From Saccharothrix longispora (GTDB lineage Bacteria; Actinomycetota; Actinomycetes; Mycobacteriales; Pseudonocardiaceae), in contig NZ_NSDM01000002.1 in NCBI RefSeq assembly GCF_030852425.1, positions 186,001 through 250,000 on the forward strand: 64,000 bases of DNA, written 5' to 3'. Positions 10,801 through 20,475 of the stretch are shown one piece after another (position 1 is the first letter of the stretch; every line of letters begins with the position of its first letter). The position numbers and the translations under genes are program-made. The notes beneath the pieces are model-generated. The model did not search any database. It worked only from the letters and a program-made list of their open reading frames with translations, and was not told the origin of the DNA.

Positions 10801-13800
10801 TCGTCGCGCGGAGGCAGGTGGTGGGCGGGCCCGTCCGGCACGGGCGTGAGCGCGGTGCGGTCCACCTTCCCGGTGGACGTGTGCGGCAGCGCCCGGGCCA
10901 CCACGACCACCGAAGGCACCATGAACGCCGGCAGCCGGCCTGCCAGGTGGGCCCGCACCCCCGCGCCGTCCACGTCGGGCGGAGCGGCCACGTGGGCCTC
11001 CAGCCGGCCGTCGCGCACGACCACGGCCGCCTCGGTCACACCGGGCGCGGCGGCGAGCGCGCTCTCCACCTCGTCCAACTCGATCCGGTAGCCGCGCACC
11101 TTCACCTGCCGGTCCGCCCGGCCGACGAAGTGCAGCACCCCGTCGCGGCGGACGGCCAGGTCGCCGGTGCGGTACATGCGCCGCCCGCCCCCGGCGAACG
11201 GGTCGGGCAGGAACCGCTCGCCGGTCAGGCCCGGACGGCGGACGTACCCCCGGGCGAGGCCCGAGCCGGCCAGGTACAGCTCGGCGGCCACCCCGTCGGG
11301 CACCGGCGCGAGGTAGCGGTCCAGCAGGTAGACCCGCGTGTTCGGGATCGGCGCGCCGATCGGGACGCCGCCACCGGGCACGAGGTCGGCGGCGGTGGCG
11401 CCGATCGTGACCTCCGTGGGCCCGTAGGCGTTGACCAGTCGCGCCCCGTGCGGCAGGCGGTGCCAGCGGTCCACCGCCCGCCGGTCGACCTGCTGCCCGC
11501 CGATCACCACCAGCCGCACCGACGACGGCCACACCAGCCCGTCCTCGTCCAGGGCGGCGACGAGCCGCTCCCAGTAGCCGGTGGGCAGGTTCACCACCGT
11601 CACGCCCCGCTCCGCGCACAGCTCTGCCAGGGCCTGCGCCGAGGTGGCCGACTCCTCGTCCCGCAGCACGACGGCCCCGCCGGCTGCCAGGGTGGGGAAC
11701 ACCTCCTCCAGCAGCACGTCGAAGGTGACCGCGCAGAACTGGAGGGCCCGGTCCTGCGGGGACAGCCCGTACTCCCCCACCGCCCAGCGCACGTGGTCCG
11801 CCAGCGCGCGGTGCTCGACCAGCACGCCCTTCGGCTCGCCCGTCGAACCGGACGTGAAGATGACGTACGCGGGGTCGTCGGGCGACGGTTCCGGCAGCGG
11901 TCCGGCGGGTGCCTCGCCGGACGGCGCGGGCGACACGACCGCGACACCGGGGAACCGGTCGGCGTCCACGGCGACCACCAGGCGGGCCCCGCTGATGTCG
12001 AGCTGCCTGCCGATCCGGTCGTCCGGGTCGTCCGGTGACAGCGGCAGGAACGCGCACCCCGCGGCGAGGACGCCGAGCAGCGTCACCACCAGGTCGGTGG
12101 AGCGCGGCAGGCACACGCCGACCACGTCTCCCGGTCCGCCGCCCGCGGCACCGATCCGGGCCGCCACGGCGTCCGCGTGCCGCACCAGCTCGGCGTAGCC
12201 GGTCACCACCGCGCCGTCCACCACGGCAGGCGCGTCCGGGTGGCGCGCGGCGACGGCCCGGACCAGCCGCACCACCGAGGGCGCGGGCGGCTCCACCGGC
12301 CCCGCCAGGACCGGGTCGACCGGCGCGCCGCTCAGCCGGGTCGCGCCGATCCGCACGTCGGGGTCGGCCAGGACGTCGTCGAGCAGCGCGGTGAACCCGT
12401 CGGCGACGAGCGCGGCGGACGGGCCGTCCAGCACGTCGTGGTTGAACTCCAGCTCCAGGTCGATCCCGTCCGGCACCGCCCGCGCGATCAGCGTGAGGTC
12501 GAACGCGGTGGTGTGGGACGGTGGGCGCATCGGTTCCGCGGCCACCCCGGGCAGTTCCACCGGCACGCCGAGGGAGTCCTCCCACACCAGCATGTGCCGC
12601 ATCAGCGAGTGGTGCGCCGCGCCGCGCCGCCGGCCCAGCGCACCGGCCAGCCGCTCGACGGGCACCGCCTGGTGCTCCCGGGCCGCGGACACCTCCCGGC
12701 GGGTCCGGTCCAGCACCTCCGAGAAGCGGGGGTCGCCGCGCAGGTCCGCGCGCAGCGGCACGGTGTTGACCAGCATGGTGACCACGTCGTACGCACCGGG
12801 GGCGTCCCGGCCGTCCACGGGTACCGCGACGACCACGTCGTCGGAGTCGGAGAAGCGGTGCAGCAGCACCTGGAACGCGGCCAGCAGCACCATGAACGGC
12901 GTGACGCCGCGTGCCGCGCACAGCGCGCCCAGTGCGGCGGTGCGCTCGGGCGGCAGCAGCCGCAGCACCCGGCCCGCCCGGTGCCCGCGGTCGGCGCGAT
13001 GGCGCGGTCCGACCGCGAGGTCGCCGTCCAGCGCGGCGCCGTCGAGCCGCCGCAGCCAGTGGTCCAGGTGGCGCTCGACCTCGGCGCCCGTGGCGGCGCG
13101 CGCCACCGCCGCCGGGTTCGCGGGCGGGCCGAGCCGGGGCGCGCGGCCGTCGAGGGCGGCGGCGTACAGCTCGCGCAGGTCCTCCGCCAGCAACCGCATC
13201 GACCACCGGTCGCACACCAGGTGGTGCAGCACCAGCAGGAACACGTGCTCCTCGTCCGCCACCCGCACGAGTCGCGCCCGCAGCAGCGGTGGCCGGCGCA
13301 GGTCGAACGGCTCGGACGCCAGCTCCTCGTCCGCCGCCGCGACCCGCGCCTCCCGCTCGGCCGGGTCGAGCGCGCGCAGGTCCTCCACCACGAGCGGCGC
13401 CTCCACCACCTCGTGCACCACGAGCCGCGCGGGGCCGTCGTCGTCGGCCAACGCGCCGCGCAGCACCGGGTGCCGGCGCACCAGGCCGTCCAGTGCCGCG
13501 CGCAGCGCCGTCACGTCCACCGGGCCGCGCCACCGGGTCGGCACCGGCACGGTGAACAGGCCGGGGCCGCCGAGGAACTCCTCCTCGAACAGGATGCGCG
13601 CCTGCGCGTGCGTCAGCGGCAGCTCGGTGGCCGCCTCGTCCTCCGGGGCGTCCACCGGCTCGGGGGCGACCGCCGCCAGCTCCTCGATCCGCCGGGCGAG
13701 CGCCGCCGCGGTGCGGGCGCTGAGCACGTCGGCCGGGGACAGCCGCACCCGGTGCCGCCGCCAGGCCGCCGCCGCGGTCCGGGTGGCGAGGAGGGAGTGG

Positions 13801-15440
13801 CCGCCCAGGGCCAGGAAGTCGTCCGAGACGCCCACCGCGTCGAGCCCGAGGTCTTCGGCCCACAGCGCGACCAGCTCGCGCTCCAGCGCGGTCGAGGCTT
13901 CGCCGTCGGGGGCGCCGGCGCCGCCCCGGGCCGCGGGCAGGGCGGCGTAGTCGATCTTCCCGTTGGGTGTGAGCGGGAAGCGGTCCAGGCGCACCCAGCG
14001 GGTGGGGATGACCGCCTGGGGCAGGCGGTCCGCGAGGTGCGCGCGCAGCTCCGCGGGCTCGGCGGCGCCCTGGAGGTAGGCCACCACGTGCGCGCCGTCG
14101 GCCAGCCGCACGGCCGCCCGGCCGACCCGCGGGTGCTGGTGCAGCAGGGATTCGATCTCGGCCGGGTCCACCCGGTGGCCGCGCACCTTGAACTCGTCGT
14201 CCACCCGGCCCAGGAACTCGATCCGGCCGTCGGGCAGCCGGCGGGCGCGGTCCCCGGTGCGGTAGACGCGGCCACCGCGGCCCGGGGTCAGCCCGAGCCA
14301 GTCCGGCACGAAGCGGGCGGCCGTCTCACCGGGTCTGCCGAGGTAGCCGCGAGCCAGCGGGACGCCGCCCACCACGAGTTCGCCCGCCACGCCCACCGGT
14401 AGCGGCCGGTCGTCGGCGTCCACGACGGCCACGGCGGCGTTGTGCATCGGCCTGCCCAACGGGATGCCGCCGGCCGGGTCGTCCGCGCGGCACTCGTCGT
14501 GCACCACGGTGATCGTGGTCTCCGTCGGCCCGTACGCGTGCACCATCCGCGCGCCGGACAGGGCGAGCAGCCGGTCCCGCTGCGACGGCGGGACCGGCTC
14601 GCCGCCGCACGCCACCAGCCGCAGGCCCAGCCGGCCGCCGTCGGCCATCCAGCCCAGCAGCTCCTCCAGCACCGACGGCACGAGGTGCGCAACCGTCACC
14701 CCGTGGGCGGCCATCAGCTCCGGCAGGTGGGGCACCACGCCGTGCACCCGGTGCTCGGCGATCACCAGCCGGGCCCGGCCGAGGAAGGCGGCGAGCAGTT
14801 CCCACACCGCGATGTCGAAGCCCGGCGACGCGGTCGCCATCAGCACGTCGTCCGGCCGCAGCGGGTACTCGTGCTGCCACCACAGCATCCGGTTCGCCAG
14901 GGCACCATGGGTGACCAGCACGCCCTTGGGCAGCCCGGTGGAACCCGAGGTGTACACCAGGTAGGCGGCCCGCCCGGGCTCGGGCTCCGGCCACGGGACG
15001 TTTCCCGCGTCCTCGTCCCGCACGTCCTCGACGTCGACGGTCGGCACCGGCCCCTCGAACCCCAGCGCACCGCCGGCCACGACGGCCGCGACCGGCTCCG
15101 CGTCGGTCAGCACCGCGGCCCGCCGGCCCGCGGGCCACCGCGGGTCCACCGGCAGGTACACCCCACCCGCGCGGAAGACCGCGAGGCACGCCACGAGCTG
15201 GTCCAGGCCGTCCTCGGCCAGCACCGCCACCGACCGCTCCGGCCCGACGCCGACCGCGCGCAGCCGCCGGGCCAGGGCCGCCGTCCGGGCGTCGAGCTCA
15301 CCGAACGACAGCGAACGTTCCCCGCGCACGGCGGCGGGCCGCGCACCACCCCCGGCCAGCCCGGCGGCGATCGACCGCCACAGCCGGCCGGGCCCGTGGT
15401 CGCCCCGCGCCCCGCGCTCCCAGTCCCTGCTGTCCGTCAT
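4845..15440 (-). CDS. nocA: NRPS NocA (modules 1-3 plus C4)
   Basis: 3531-residue first nocardicin synthetase. Order: A1 (10-500), T1 (GGHSLL near 546), C2 (HH at 739-740), A2 (about 1060-1530), T2 (GGHSLL near 1577), C3 (HHIAGDGWS near 1764), A3 (about 2070-2560), T3 (GGDSVS near 2618), E (HHVAIDTAS near 2803) and C4 (HHHILLDGW, His 3245-3247). It starts with A, so it is an initiation enzyme. Pocket residues are D-I-W-H-V-C-A-I-T (A1), D-V-E-N-V-I-A-I-G (A2) and D-I-W-H-V-C-T-I-T (A3). The A1/A3 likeness fits Hpg at positions 1 and 3, with arginine at 2 as known for nocardicin; the single E domain after A3 fits D-Hpg3. C2 reads HHLVCDRWS, with Arg in place of the usual Gly after Asp. ATG start with GAGGG upstream; transcribed divergently from nocF. 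Confidence 0.93.
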   Translation of the reverse strand: MTDSRDWERGARGDHGPGRLWRSIAAGLAGGGARPAAVRGERSLSFGELDARTAALARRLRAVGVGPERSVAVLAEDGLDQLVACLAVFRAGGVYLPVDPRWPAGRRAAVLTDAEPVAAVVAGGALGFEGPVPTVDVEDVRDEDAGNVPWPEPEPGRAAYLVYTSGSTGLPKGVLVTHGALANRMLWWQHEYPLRPDDVLMATASPGFDIAVWELLAAFLGRARLVIAEHRVHGVVPHLPELMAAHGVTVAHLVPSVLEELLGWMADGGRLGLRLVACGGEPVPPSQRDRLLALSGARMVHAYGPTETTITVVHDECRADDPAGGIPLGRPMHNAAVAVVDADDRPLPVGVAGELVVGGVPLARGYLGRPGETAARFVPDWLGLTPGRGGRVYRTGDRARRLPDGRIEFLGRVDDEFKVRGHRVDPAEIESLLHQHPRVGRAAVRLADGAHVVAYLQGAAEPAELRAHLADRLPQAVIPTRWVRLDRFPLTPNGKIDYAALPAARGGAGAPDGEASTALERELVALWAEDLGLDAVGVSDDFLALGGHSLLATRTAAAAWRRHRVRLSPADVLSARTAAALARRIEELAAVAPEPVDAPEDEAATELPLTHAQARILFEEEFLGGPGLFTVPVPTRWRGPVDVTALRAALDGLVRRHPVLRGALADDDGPARLVVHEVVEAPLVVEDLRALDPAEREARVAAADEELASEPFDLRRPPLLRARLVRVADEEHVFLLVLHHLVCDRWSMRLLAEDLRELYAAALDGRAPRLGPPANPAAVARAATGAEVERHLDHWLRRLDGAALDGDLAVGPRHRADRGHRAGRVLRLLPPERTAALGALCAARGVTPFMVLLAAFQVLLHRFSDSDDVVVAVPVDGRDAPGAYDVVTMLVNTVPLRADLRGDPRFSEVLDRTRREVSAAREHQAVPVERLAGALGRRRGAAHHSLMRHMLVWEDSLGVPVELPGVAAEPMRPPSHTTAFDLTLIARAVPDGIDLELEFNHDVLDGPSAALVADGFTALLDDVLADPDVRIGATRLSGAPVDPVLAGPVEPPAPSVVRLVRAVAARHPDAPAVVDGAVVTGYAELVRHADAVAARIGAAGGGPGDVVGVCLPRSTDLVVTLLGVLAAGCAFLPLSPDDPDDRIGRQLDISGARLVVAVDADRFPGVAVVSPAPSGEAPAGPLPEPSPDDPAYVIFTSGSTGEPKGVLVEHRALADHVRWAVGEYGLSPQDRALQFCAVTFDVLLEEVFPTLAAGGAVVLRDEESATSAQALAELCAERGVTVVNLPTGYWERLVAALDEDGLVWPSSVRLVVIGGQQVDRRAVDRWHRLPHGARLVNAYGPTEVTIGATAADLVPGGGVPIGAPIPNTRVYLLDRYLAPVPDGVAAELYLAGSGLARGYVRRPGLTGERFLPDPFAGGGRRMYRTGDLAVRRDGVLHFVGRADRQVKVRGYRIELDEVESALAAAPGVTEAAVVVRDGRLEAHVAAPPDVDGAGVRAHLAGRLPAFMVPSVVVVARALPHTSTGKVDRTALTPVPDGPAHHLPPRDDRERAACALWAEVLGAAEVGVRDSFFELGGHSLLAMDLVRRMRAQGYPHLRMPDLFEHPTIEALAPWAADAPAAATPAAAAPGPAVGSAPLSWAQLGIWAHAATSGSGTFHLPVVLRLSGPLSEDALAGATASLAARHDLLRSVLVDGPDGPEWRPTPDAPPPLRVLDAPATDLDERVRDLVAEPFDLRAAPPVRWTLLRLGADDAALVVVLHHIAGDGWSAGALVRELAELYAARTGHRAPDLPPAPSFLALAAADRAAPPDEAGLAFWAEALRGAPERMDLPVDRPRTGPGDPGRHRARVPLPPRTAVALAELARRERATPFMALLAGVQAWLARCCRQADVVVGTPVADRDDGDAAGVLGPLVNVLPVRVEVDPTGSFAEQVARTRAAVLAVFEHRSVPTQQIVRHLGLSRRGLSHVVFDLDEAAAPETTAFGDVTARTVPQTPPLGAFDLEVTARPTADGLAVELRGAADLFGPAGIRHLATALARLLTGVAERPDAPLSSIDLLDEAERRRVLVAPNARHRSERPVDVLALVADWVARTPDATAVTAPTGRLTYRELDALSDGVAAWLRDRGLPLEGLVATRLGRCLELPAVVLGIWKAGGAYVPLDPAQPTGRHHRVLADCRPHAVVADRPDPVFGAIPVLAVADLRPAPHGVEVRPPEPGRLAYVAYTSGSTGEPKGVQCPHHGLANQLMWSRRAYPLRPGEASAQVAAVGFDISLWELMHPLTSGGRLAVLDQERHGDVAAIAELVATERVAVLHLVPALLEHYLEEGPADSLRHVLCGGERVPPGLPARFAARTPAALHHTYGPTEASITVTHWRVPADPVPDRLSLGGPLPNARVYLLDPHGRPVPVGVVGELVLGGEVLARGYLGRPGATAERFLPDPFADVPGARAYRTGDLARYRPDGGLEFVGRADRQVKILGVRVEPHEVEAALTADPAVAACAVLPRADAGGAVGLVGYFAPADPRADPDRLRAEVRRGLRERLPRAMVPAHLVVLAALPIGPTGKLDVSALPDPDEAPAPPPTPSVAEPGTDAERGLAAIWAQVLPVPGGRAIGPEDNFFDLGGDSVSAIRVVARARAAGLRVELSRVLRAASLAELAASARPVERPAATRPASSDDRVWLTPAQRRFLSAAGSRPGHFNQAVLTEAAERVTPAALRAALQAVAAHHDAFRLRPVRVDGRRQDHATLAPRTDDLVTVLVADAPLDADSVVVLAAPAHAAVDVDHGPLLAALLAERPDGGQAVLLVAHHVAIDTASWETVLSDLDTAYRQVARGEEVVLPTPVTPFADFARMLPALTSRLDTPEQRAHWHDQLADLPRLPSTTGDGEGGPVVLALGEPVTRALVAAASRHRLRVDELLLAGLTRVVARWTGNPRVALLRETHGRSGPADWPDLTGTVGWLTAVHPVRVDVPADDPAAALHAVREALAAVPDGGVGYGLLHTDPAAEPDLVVNYLGATTGGPGSGLFARVERQAIGEYAAPEHAAVRGIEVIAGIDERGLWVEWLYDPERFSRSAVDFLGGDLRTALADLAALLDGPFGTAAVPADFPLADAPGEQLRTVLTARPGARDVRPLSPAQQGMLAWHLARPGSAAYHTQILFSADGDVDEVRLREAWQRVVDHTDVFRTAFVHSGLEQPVQVVGASPLVDWRGHVATDPGEVLEADRAEPFDLSAPGPQRWHWIDGGPAGRWLLWSHHHILLDGWSLPLVLADVAAAYTAGPAWVPPRRPGYDAYLSWLSTRDEEEGAGFWRERLAGVAPTRLGRAGSSGTASMATADLPEAATRALTRLAERSRATLHSVVLAAWSLVLARRCASDDVVFGVVVSLRPDEVPDSERLVGLCLNTVPLRVRLDADGELPELFRRIQEDLVEGYRHAAHPLGRIRGWAGAPDALFDSIVVFENYPGDRTGQALGADGALRVVRAVESTEFAVSLTVLPDERLTFELTHQGHALTSAEADELVRRLVRLLERIARSGDPEGRRNP

Positions 15441-15464
15441 AGTGCCCTCAGGCTAGGAACATCG

Positions 15465-15481
15465 TTTATCAATTCCTTATC
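15465..15481 (-). promoter_or_regulatory. candidate NocR box for nocA
   Basis: On the minus strand the site reads GATAAGGAATTGATAAA: two GATAA half-sites 11 bp apart. The second half-site is followed after 9 nt by TAGCCT (15455-15450), a TAGNNT-type -10 box, and nocA starts at 15440. SARP regulators bind 11-bp-periodic direct repeats just upstream of a -10 box, and a SARP gene (nocR) is in this cluster. If the -10 is right the transcript leader would be very short, which weakens that part of the assignment. Confidence 0.5.
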
Positions 15482-15496
15482 GCCATCCGTGAATGT

Positions 15497-15513
15497 GAAA
15501 ACGAATCGATAAG
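15497..15513 (+). promoter_or_regulatory. candidate NocR box for nocF
   Basis: GAAAACGAATCGATAAG contains two GAWAA half-sites 11 bp apart and is followed after exactly 9 nt by TATAAA (15523-15528), 36 nt before the nocF start codon. It matches the box before nocI at 15 of 17 positions, with the A/T variants of the two half-sites swapped. The arrangement fits SARP binding and the likely regulator is NocR. This is inference from sequence pattern. Confidence 0.6.
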
Positions 15514-15564
15514 CAGGCCGTCTATAAATGCCGTCGAAGACGATTCCACAGTTGGAGGGTCGTG

Positions 15565-16602
15565 ATGGCGGCACAGGCAGGCAGTGCGTTCGAAGGCATG
15601 ACCGTCGACCACACCGTGTTCTACGTCGGCGACGCGGACCGGGCGGCGGGGGAACTCGTCGACAAGTACGGGCTGGCGGCGCTCGGCACGTCGGAGACGT
15701 CGTCGGTGCGCTCGGTCGCGGTGGGCGGCGGCACCATCCGCCTGGTGTTCACCCAGGCCGTCACCGACGACACCCCGGCCGCCGCGTACGTGAAGGTGCA
15801 CGGCGACGGGGTGGCCGACATCGCGCTGGGCGTCGCCGACGCGCGCGCCGCGTTCGCCGAGGCGGTGCGCCGGGGAGCGCGGCCGGTGGCCGGTCCCGCC
15901 GTGGTCGACGACGCGGTCGTCGCCACGATCATGGGGTTCGGCGACGTGGTGCACACCTTCGTCGAGCGTCCCGGCGGCACGCCCGGCGGCGGTCCGGCCC
16001 CGGCCGGCGGTCTGCGCCTGCTGGACCACTTCGCCGTCTGCCTGGAGGCGGGCCGGCTCGCCCCGACCGTGGAGTTCTACGAGACGGTGCTGGACTTCCG
16101 GATGGTCTTCGAGGAGAAGATCGTCGTCGGGGCGCAGTCCATGAACTCCAAGGTCGTGCAGAGCACGTCCGGCGGGGTCACGCTCACCCTCATCGAGCCG
16201 GACACCTCGCGCAAGCCCGGGCAGATCGACGACTTCCTCAAGAACCACGGCGGGGCGGGCGTGCAGCACATCGCCTTCGCCACGGACGGCATCGTGGACT
16301 CGGTCCGCCGACTGCGCGCACGCGGCGTGGAACTGCTCACCACGCCCGCCGCCTACTACGACCAACTGGTGGACCGCCTGGAGCTGACCCGGTACTCCGC
16401 GGCCGAACTGGCCGAACTGGACCTGCTGGTCGACGAGGACCAGGACGGCAAGCTCTACCAGATCTTCGCCCGGTCCACCCACCCCCGGGGCACGTTCTTC
16501 TTCGAGATCATCGAACGCGCCGGCGCGCGCACCTTCGGCAGCGGCAACATCAAGGCCCTCTACCAGGCCGTCGAGGCGGAGCACAGCAGGACCGCCCGCT
16601 GA
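15565..16602 (+). CDS. nocF: 4-hydroxymandelate synthase (HmaS)
   Basis: 345 residues, two-domain HPPD/HmaS fold. It converts 4-hydroxyphenylpyruvate with O2 and Fe(II) to 4-hydroxymandelate, the first step of hydroxyphenylglycine (Hpg) synthesis. The 2-His-1-carboxylate iron ligands are visible as H155 (LLDHFAVC), H235 (GVQHIAFA) and E314 (FFEIIER). Sequence alone does not cleanly separate HmaS from 4-HPP dioxygenase, but the adjacent Hpg aminotransferase gene, the hydroxymandelate oxidase gene in the same cluster and the Hpg-using NRPS decide it. ATG preferred over the GTG one codon earlier because GGAGGG (15554-15559) then sits 5 nt upstream. First gene of a two-gene unit with nocG, 18 bp apart, behind a candidate NocR box. 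Confidence 0.93.
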   Translation: MAAQAGSAFEGMTVDHTVFYVGDADRAAGELVDKYGLAALGTSETSSVRSVAVGGGTIRLVFTQAVTDDTPAAAYVKVHGDGVADIALGVADARAAFAEAVRRGARPVAGPAVVDDAVVATIMGFGDVVHTFVERPGGTPGGGPAPAGGLRLLDHFAVCLEAGRLAPTVEFYETVLDFRMVFEEKIVVGAQSMNSKVVQSTSGGVTLTLIEPDTSRKPGQIDDFLKNHGGAGVQHIAFATDGIVDSVRRLRARGVELLTTPAAYYDQLVDRLELTRYSAAELAELDLLVDEDQDGKLYQIFARSTHPRGTFFFEIIERAGARTFGSGNIKALYQAVEAEHSRTAR

Positions 16603-16620
16603 GCGCGCGGGAGCACGACG

Positions 16621-17916
16621 GTGGACCCGCTGCGCCTGGACGACCTGCACGGCTCGCTGACCGACCCGGTGCTGACCTCCATGGAGTTCCTCAACGAAAT
16701 CGCCAACCGCCACCCGGACGCCGTGTCGTTCGCCCCCGGTCGGCCCTACGAGGGGTTCTTCGACGTCGAGGACCTCCACCGCCACCTGCGCACCTTCCAC
16801 CGCCACCTGGTGGGGGAACGGGGCATGGACGCCGTGCGGGCGCGCCGGGCGTTGTTCCAATACGGCCGCACGAAGGGCATCGTCCACGAGTTGATCGCCC
16901 GCAACCTGGCCGTGGACGAGGGTGTCCACGTGGACCCGGAGTCCATCGTGGTGACCGTGGGCTGCCAGGAGGCGATGCTGCTCGTGCTGCGCGCACTGCG
17001 CGCCGACCCCCGGGACGTGCTGCTGGCCGTGTCGCCGGTGTACGTGGGCATCACGGGCGCGGCGCGGCTGGTGGAGATGCCCGTGCTCCCGGTGCGCGAC
17101 GGGCCGGCGGGCGTGGACCTGGACGACCTGGTGGCGCGGACCCGGCGGGCGCGGGCCGAGGGGCTCCGGCCGCGGGCCCTGTACCTGGTGCCCGACTTCG
17201 CCAACCCCTCCGGGGCGACGCTGGACGCCGGGGTGCGGCGCGCCCTGCTGCGCGTGGCCGCCGAGGAGGACCTGCTCCTGCTGGAGGACAACCCCTACCG
17301 CCTCTTCGGGGCGACCGACGAGCGGCCTCCCACGTTGAAGGCGCTGGGCGGCGAGCGCGTGGTCTCCCTGGGCTCCTACGCCAAGACCGCGTTCCCCGGC
17401 GCGCGCGTCGGCTACGTCGTCGCCGACCAGCCGGTGGACCTCGGCGGTGGTCGGACCGGGCCGCTGGCCGACCAGCTCTCCCGGATCAAGAGCATGGTCA
17501 CGGTGAACACCCCGCCGATCGGCCAGGCGCTGATCGGCGGCCTGCTGCTGGAGCACGGGTTCGACCTGACCAAGGCCAACCTCCGCGAGATCGGGGTCTA
17601 CCGCCGCAACCGCGCGCAGGTGCTCGGCGGACTCGCCGCCCGGATGCCCGACGCCGCGGAACGGGGCGTGAGCTGGAACTCGCCGGCCGGCGGCTTCTTC
17701 ATCGTGCTGACCGTGCCGTTCCCGGTGGACGACCGGCTGCTCGACCACTCCGCCCGCGAGCACGGCGTGCTGTGGACCCCGATGCACCACTTCCACGGCG
17801 ACGGCCGGCCGCTGCCGCACCTGCGCTTGTCGGTCAGCCTGCTGACCCCGGACGAGGTCGAGCGGGGCCTGGACCGGCTGGTCGGGTTCGTCGACGAGCA
17901 ACTCGGCCGGAGCTGA
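16621..17916 (+). CDS. nocG: hydroxyphenylglycine aminotransferase (HpgT)
   Basis: 431-residue class I/II PLP aminotransferase. It transaminates 4-hydroxyphenylglyoxylate to 4-hydroxyphenylglycine, usually with tyrosine as donor, which regenerates 4-hydroxyphenylpyruvate for NocF. Fold-type I landmarks are present: PDFANPSG, the LLLEDNPYRLFG stretch with the cofactor Asp, and the Schiff-base lysine K255 in GSYAKTAFPGARVGY. GTG start 18 bp after nocF; the end lies 4 bp from the convergent end of nocH. Length and motifs fit the HpgT family of glycopeptide and CDA clusters. Confidence 0.92.
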   Translation: MDPLRLDDLHGSLTDPVLTSMEFLNEIANRHPDAVSFAPGRPYEGFFDVEDLHRHLRTFHRHLVGERGMDAVRARRALFQYGRTKGIVHELIARNLAVDEGVHVDPESIVVTVGCQEAMLLVLRALRADPRDVLLAVSPVYVGITGAARLVEMPVLPVRDGPAGVDLDDLVARTRRARAEGLRPRALYLVPDFANPSGATLDAGVRRALLRVAAEEDLLLLEDNPYRLFGATDERPPTLKALGGERVVSLGSYAKTAFPGARVGYVVADQPVDLGGGRTGPLADQLSRIKSMVTVNTPPIGQALIGGLLLEHGFDLTKANLREIGVYRRNRAQVLGGLAARMPDAAERGVSWNSPAGGFFIVLTVPFPVDDRLLDHSAREHGVLWTPMHHFHGDGRPLPHLRLSVSLLTPDEVERGLDRLVGFVDEQLGRS

Positions 17917-17920
17917 CCCC

Positions 17921-19147
17921 TCACGCCCGCGCCGGTCGACGCGCCGCGCCCAGCAGCAGCCACCCCGCGGCGCAGCAGGCGACCAGCGCGGGCCACGGCC
18001 ACGCCGGGCCGAGCGACAGCAGGCCGGTGAACAGCACCGGGGCCACGACCATGGCCGCGCCCCAGGACAACTGGTGCGTGCCGAGGTAGCGCCCGCGCAG
18101 CCCGGGCGGCGCCAGCCGGACCGCGAACGCCGAACTGGTGGGGGCGAACAGCAGTTCGGCGGCGGTGAACACGACCACCCCGAGGAACAGGGCGACCAGC
18201 GCGGGGGCGGTGGGCAGGAACGCCGCCGTGCCCAGCAGCACCAGGGAGGTCGCCCACACCGCGGCGGCCAGCCGCAGCACGTCCGCCTCGACCCGTCCCT
18301 CCGTCCAGCGCACCACGGGACCCTGGGCCAGGACCACCAGCACCGTGTTCACGGTGAACAGCGCGCCCGGCAGCCAGGCGAGGCCGGGCAGCGTGATCCC
18401 CACGTAGGCGGGCACCAGCAGGACGATCGCGTAGACGACGACCACGAAGAACCCGTTGGCGAGGACCAGGCGGGTGAAGGGCCGGTCGCGCAGCACCTCG
18501 CGGTAGCCCCCCTCCGGGCGCGGTCGCGCCACCGCCGCGCGCCGACCCGCGAGCGTCCTGGCCTTGGGCCAGGTGCCGATGAGCACGGCTATCAGCAGGA
18601 AGCTCGCGGCGTTGGCCACCGCCAGCACCCGGTAGCCGTCGGCGCCGAACCCGACGATCGAGGAGGCGACGACCGCGCCGATCCCCAGGGCCGCGTTGCG
18701 GGTGGACCGGATGAGGGCGAACCAGCGGGGTTGCTGGTCCAGCCCGGCCAGGTCCACGACGAGCGCCCCCTGCGCCGGCAGCCAGGCGCCGTCGGCCCAG
18801 TAGACGAGCGCGGCGGCGAGCACCAGCTGCCACGGGGTGCTCACCCACAGGTAGGCGAGGAAACCCGCGGCCCTCAGCACGTTGCAGCCGACCACGACCG
18901 CCGTGGCGCCGAGCCGGTCCACCAGCGGGCCGGCCATCATCCCGGCCGGCACGCCCGCCAGCGCGGCCACCGAGAGGGCGGTGCCGATCGCGAGCAGGCC
19001 GAGGTCGGAGACGACCAGGAAGTACGGGATGGTGAACGGCAGGAACAACCCGCTGCCCAGGCTGTCCACGGCGGCCGAGACCGCCAGCCGGTGGAGCCCG
19101 CGCATCCGGGGGAGCCCGAGCCGCTCGGCGCGCCGGGTGACCGTCAT
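17921..19147 (-). CDS. nocH: MFS exporter NocH
   Basis: 408-residue major facilitator protein with about 12 hydrophobic segments and the loop motif GPLVDRLGA between the second and third segments, typical of MFS drug efflux proteins. Its place among the nocardicin genes suggests export of or self-protection against nocardicin; the substrate is inferred. ATG at 19147 is chosen because the hydrophobic core follows directly. The longer upstream reading runs antisense through nocI and nocJ and is not protein-like. No convincing ribosome binding site precedes the ATG, and a GATAACAT stretch ends 10 nt upstream, so a very short leader or leaderless message is possible. Confidence 0.88.
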   Translation of the reverse strand: MTVTRRAERLGLPRMRGLHRLAVSAAVDSLGSGLFLPFTIPYFLVVSDLGLLAIGTALSVAALAGVPAGMMAGPLVDRLGATAVVVGCNVLRAAGFLAYLWVSTPWQLVLAAALVYWADGAWLPAQGALVVDLAGLDQQPRWFALIRSTRNAALGIGAVVASSIVGFGADGYRVLAVANAASFLLIAVLIGTWPKARTLAGRRAAVARPRPEGGYREVLRDRPFTRLVLANGFFVVVVYAIVLLVPAYVGITLPGLAWLPGALFTVNTVLVVLAQGPVVRWTEGRVEADVLRLAAAVWATSLVLLGTAAFLPTAPALVALFLGVVVFTAAELLFAPTSSAFAVRLAPPGLRGRYLGTHQLSWGAAMVVAPVLFTGLLSLGPAWPWPALVACCAAGWLLLGAARRPARA

Positions 19148-19184
19148 TGTCCGGATGTTATCGGCGGGGTGCGCGCGCGGCAAT

Positions 19185-19201
19185 GATAACGAATCGAAAA
19201 G
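19185..19201 (+). promoter_or_regulatory. candidate NocR box for nocIJK
   Basis: GATAACGAATCGAAAAG holds two GAWAA half-sites 11 bp apart, followed after exactly 9 nt by TAGAAT (19211-19216), a good actinomycete -10 box. nocI starts 43 nt downstream. The central CGAATC and the 9-nt spacing are identical to the nocF box. The half-site GATAAC also pairs with GTTATC at 19157-19162 as an inverted repeat facing nocH. Confidence 0.6.
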
Positions 19202-19244
19202 ACCATTCACTAGAATTGCCGACAAGACTGTGTGGAGGTATTCC

Positions 19245-19466
19245 GTGCTTGGAGACAACGAGGACTCGGGTGAATTCGAGGTCGTCGTCAACCACGAGGA
19301 GCAGTACTCGATCTGGCCGGCCGACCGGCCGGTGCCGGACGGCTGGCGGACCGCCGGGCGGCGCGGGCCGAAGCAGCTGTGCCTGGAGTGGATCGACGAG
19401 AACTGGACCGACATGCGCCCCCTGAGCCTGCGCGAGGCGCTGCGCGGGTCCGGGGACCGGGCTTGA
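19245..19466 (+). CDS. nocI: MbtH-like NRPS chaperone NocI
   Basis: 73-residue MbtH-like protein. MbtH proteins bind NRPS adenylation domains and are often needed for their solubility and activity; NocI should serve NocA and NocB. Family hallmarks are present: [10 protein letters not shown] near the start, [19 protein letters not shown], then LSLRE. GTG start with GGAGGT (19234-19239) 5 nt upstream. The stop overlaps the proposed TTG start of nocJ, so it is the first gene of a coupled nocI-nocJ-nocK unit under a candidate NocR box. Confidence 0.95.
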   Translation: MLGDNEDSGEFEVVVNHEEQYSIWPADRPVPDGWRTAGRRGPKQLCLEWIDENWTDMRPLSLREALRGSGDRA

Positions 19467-20473
19467 CGCCCGGGGGCGACGCGCAGCCCGGTGCGCTCCC
19501 CCGCGTGCCGCTGATCACCGCGCCCACGCGGCTGCAACCGGTGGACGGCGTGGCCCCGCGCCGGGTGTTCGTCAAGCGGGACGACGAGAACTCCCCGGTC
19601 TTCGGCGGCTGCAAGACCAGGGCGCTGGAGTTCGTGCTCGGCGCCGCGCGCGCCGGCGGTGCCACGGCCGTCCTCACCGCGGGCACCGCGGGCTCCAACC
19701 ACGTCGCGGCCACCGCCCTGCACGCGGAACGCCTCGGGTTCCGGGTCACCGCCCTCGTGCTGCCGCAGGAGCCGGGCCCGCTCGTGGCGCGGAACCTGCG
19801 GCTGGCCGCGGGCGCGGGAGCCCGGCTGGAGCCGGTGCCCGCCGGGGTCTCGGTCCACCCGGACCGGGAGCGGCACCGCGCGGCCGTGGCGGAGCTGCTC
19901 GGCCGCGGTGAGCGGCCGCACGTGATCCCCTTCGGCGGCGCGGCCCCGGTGGCGGGCGTGGCGCACGCGCTGGCCGGCCGGGAACTGGCCGATCAGGCCC
20001 GCGCGCTGCCCGCGCCGCTGCGCGTGTACCTGCCCGCCGCGTCGACCCTCACGGCCGCCGGGATCGCCGCCGGCCTCGCGCTGTCCGGCCTGCCGTTCCA
20101 GGTCACGGCCGTGGACGTGGTGGGCAATCCCTCGGCGTTCGGCCCCGGGTTGCTGGGCCGCGCCCGCGACGCGGCCGTCCTGCTCGGCGGTCCCGCCGAC
20201 GCCGTTCGGCCCGAGCACGTCCGCCACGTCGGGCACGAGGGCGCCCCCTACGGCGTGGTCGACCCGCACGCCGAGCGCTCCGCCGGCCTGCTGCGCGACG
20301 CGGCGGGCGTGGAGGTGGACGAGTGCTACGGCGCCAAGGCGTTCCACCGCATGGTGACCGATGTGGACGATGCCGACGGCACGTACCTGTTCTGGCACAC
20401 CGGCAGTACACGGAAGGCTGAAGGGGAGGTGTTCGCCTCGGTCCACCCGGACCTCGCCTGCTACCTTGGGTGA
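19463..20473 (+). CDS. nocJ: PLP-dependent epimerase NocJ (ACC deaminase-like)
   Basis: 336 residues, fold-type II PLP enzyme of the 1-aminocyclopropane-1-carboxylate deaminase/D-cysteine desulfhydrase family. In the nocardicin pathway NocJ interconverts the configuration of the homoseryl side-chain amino acid. The cofactor lysine is K51 in [11 protein letters not shown], followed by the [10 protein letters not shown] loop that binds the substrate carboxylate. The start is TTG at 19463, which forms a TTGA overlap with the nocI stop and keeps the family length; an in-frame GTG at 19505 is the alternative. The end overlaps or abuts nocK. Confidence 0.9.
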   Translation: MTPGGDAQPGALPRVPLITAPTRLQPVDGVAPRRVFVKRDDENSPVFGGCKTRALEFVLGAARAGGATAVLTAGTAGSNHVAATALHAERLGFRVTALVLPQEPGPLVARNLRLAAGAGARLEPVPAGVSVHPDRERHRAAVAELLGRGERPHVIPFGGAAPVAGVAHALAGRELADQARALPAPLRVYLPAASTLTAAGIAAGLALSGLPFQVTAVDVVGNPSAFGPGLLGRARDAAVLLGGPADAVRPEHVRHVGHEGAPYGVVDPHAERSAGLLRDAAGVEVDECYGAKAFHRMVTDVDDADGTYLFWHTGSTRKAEGEVFASVHPDLACYLG

Positions 20474-20475
20474 CC

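Noticed and set aside
4947-12038. Long plus-strand frame of 2363 codons antisense to nocA
   Set aside because: Shadow of the NRPS gene; no recognisable motif and biased composition.
15565-16602. Housekeeping 4-hydroxyphenylpyruvate dioxygenase
   Set aside because: The fold is shared, but the gene is paired with an Hpg aminotransferase and sits in a cluster with hydroxymandelate oxidase, so HmaS is far more likely.
19148-20446. Long N-terminal extension of NocH
   Set aside because: It runs antisense through nocI and nocJ and has no membrane or domain character.
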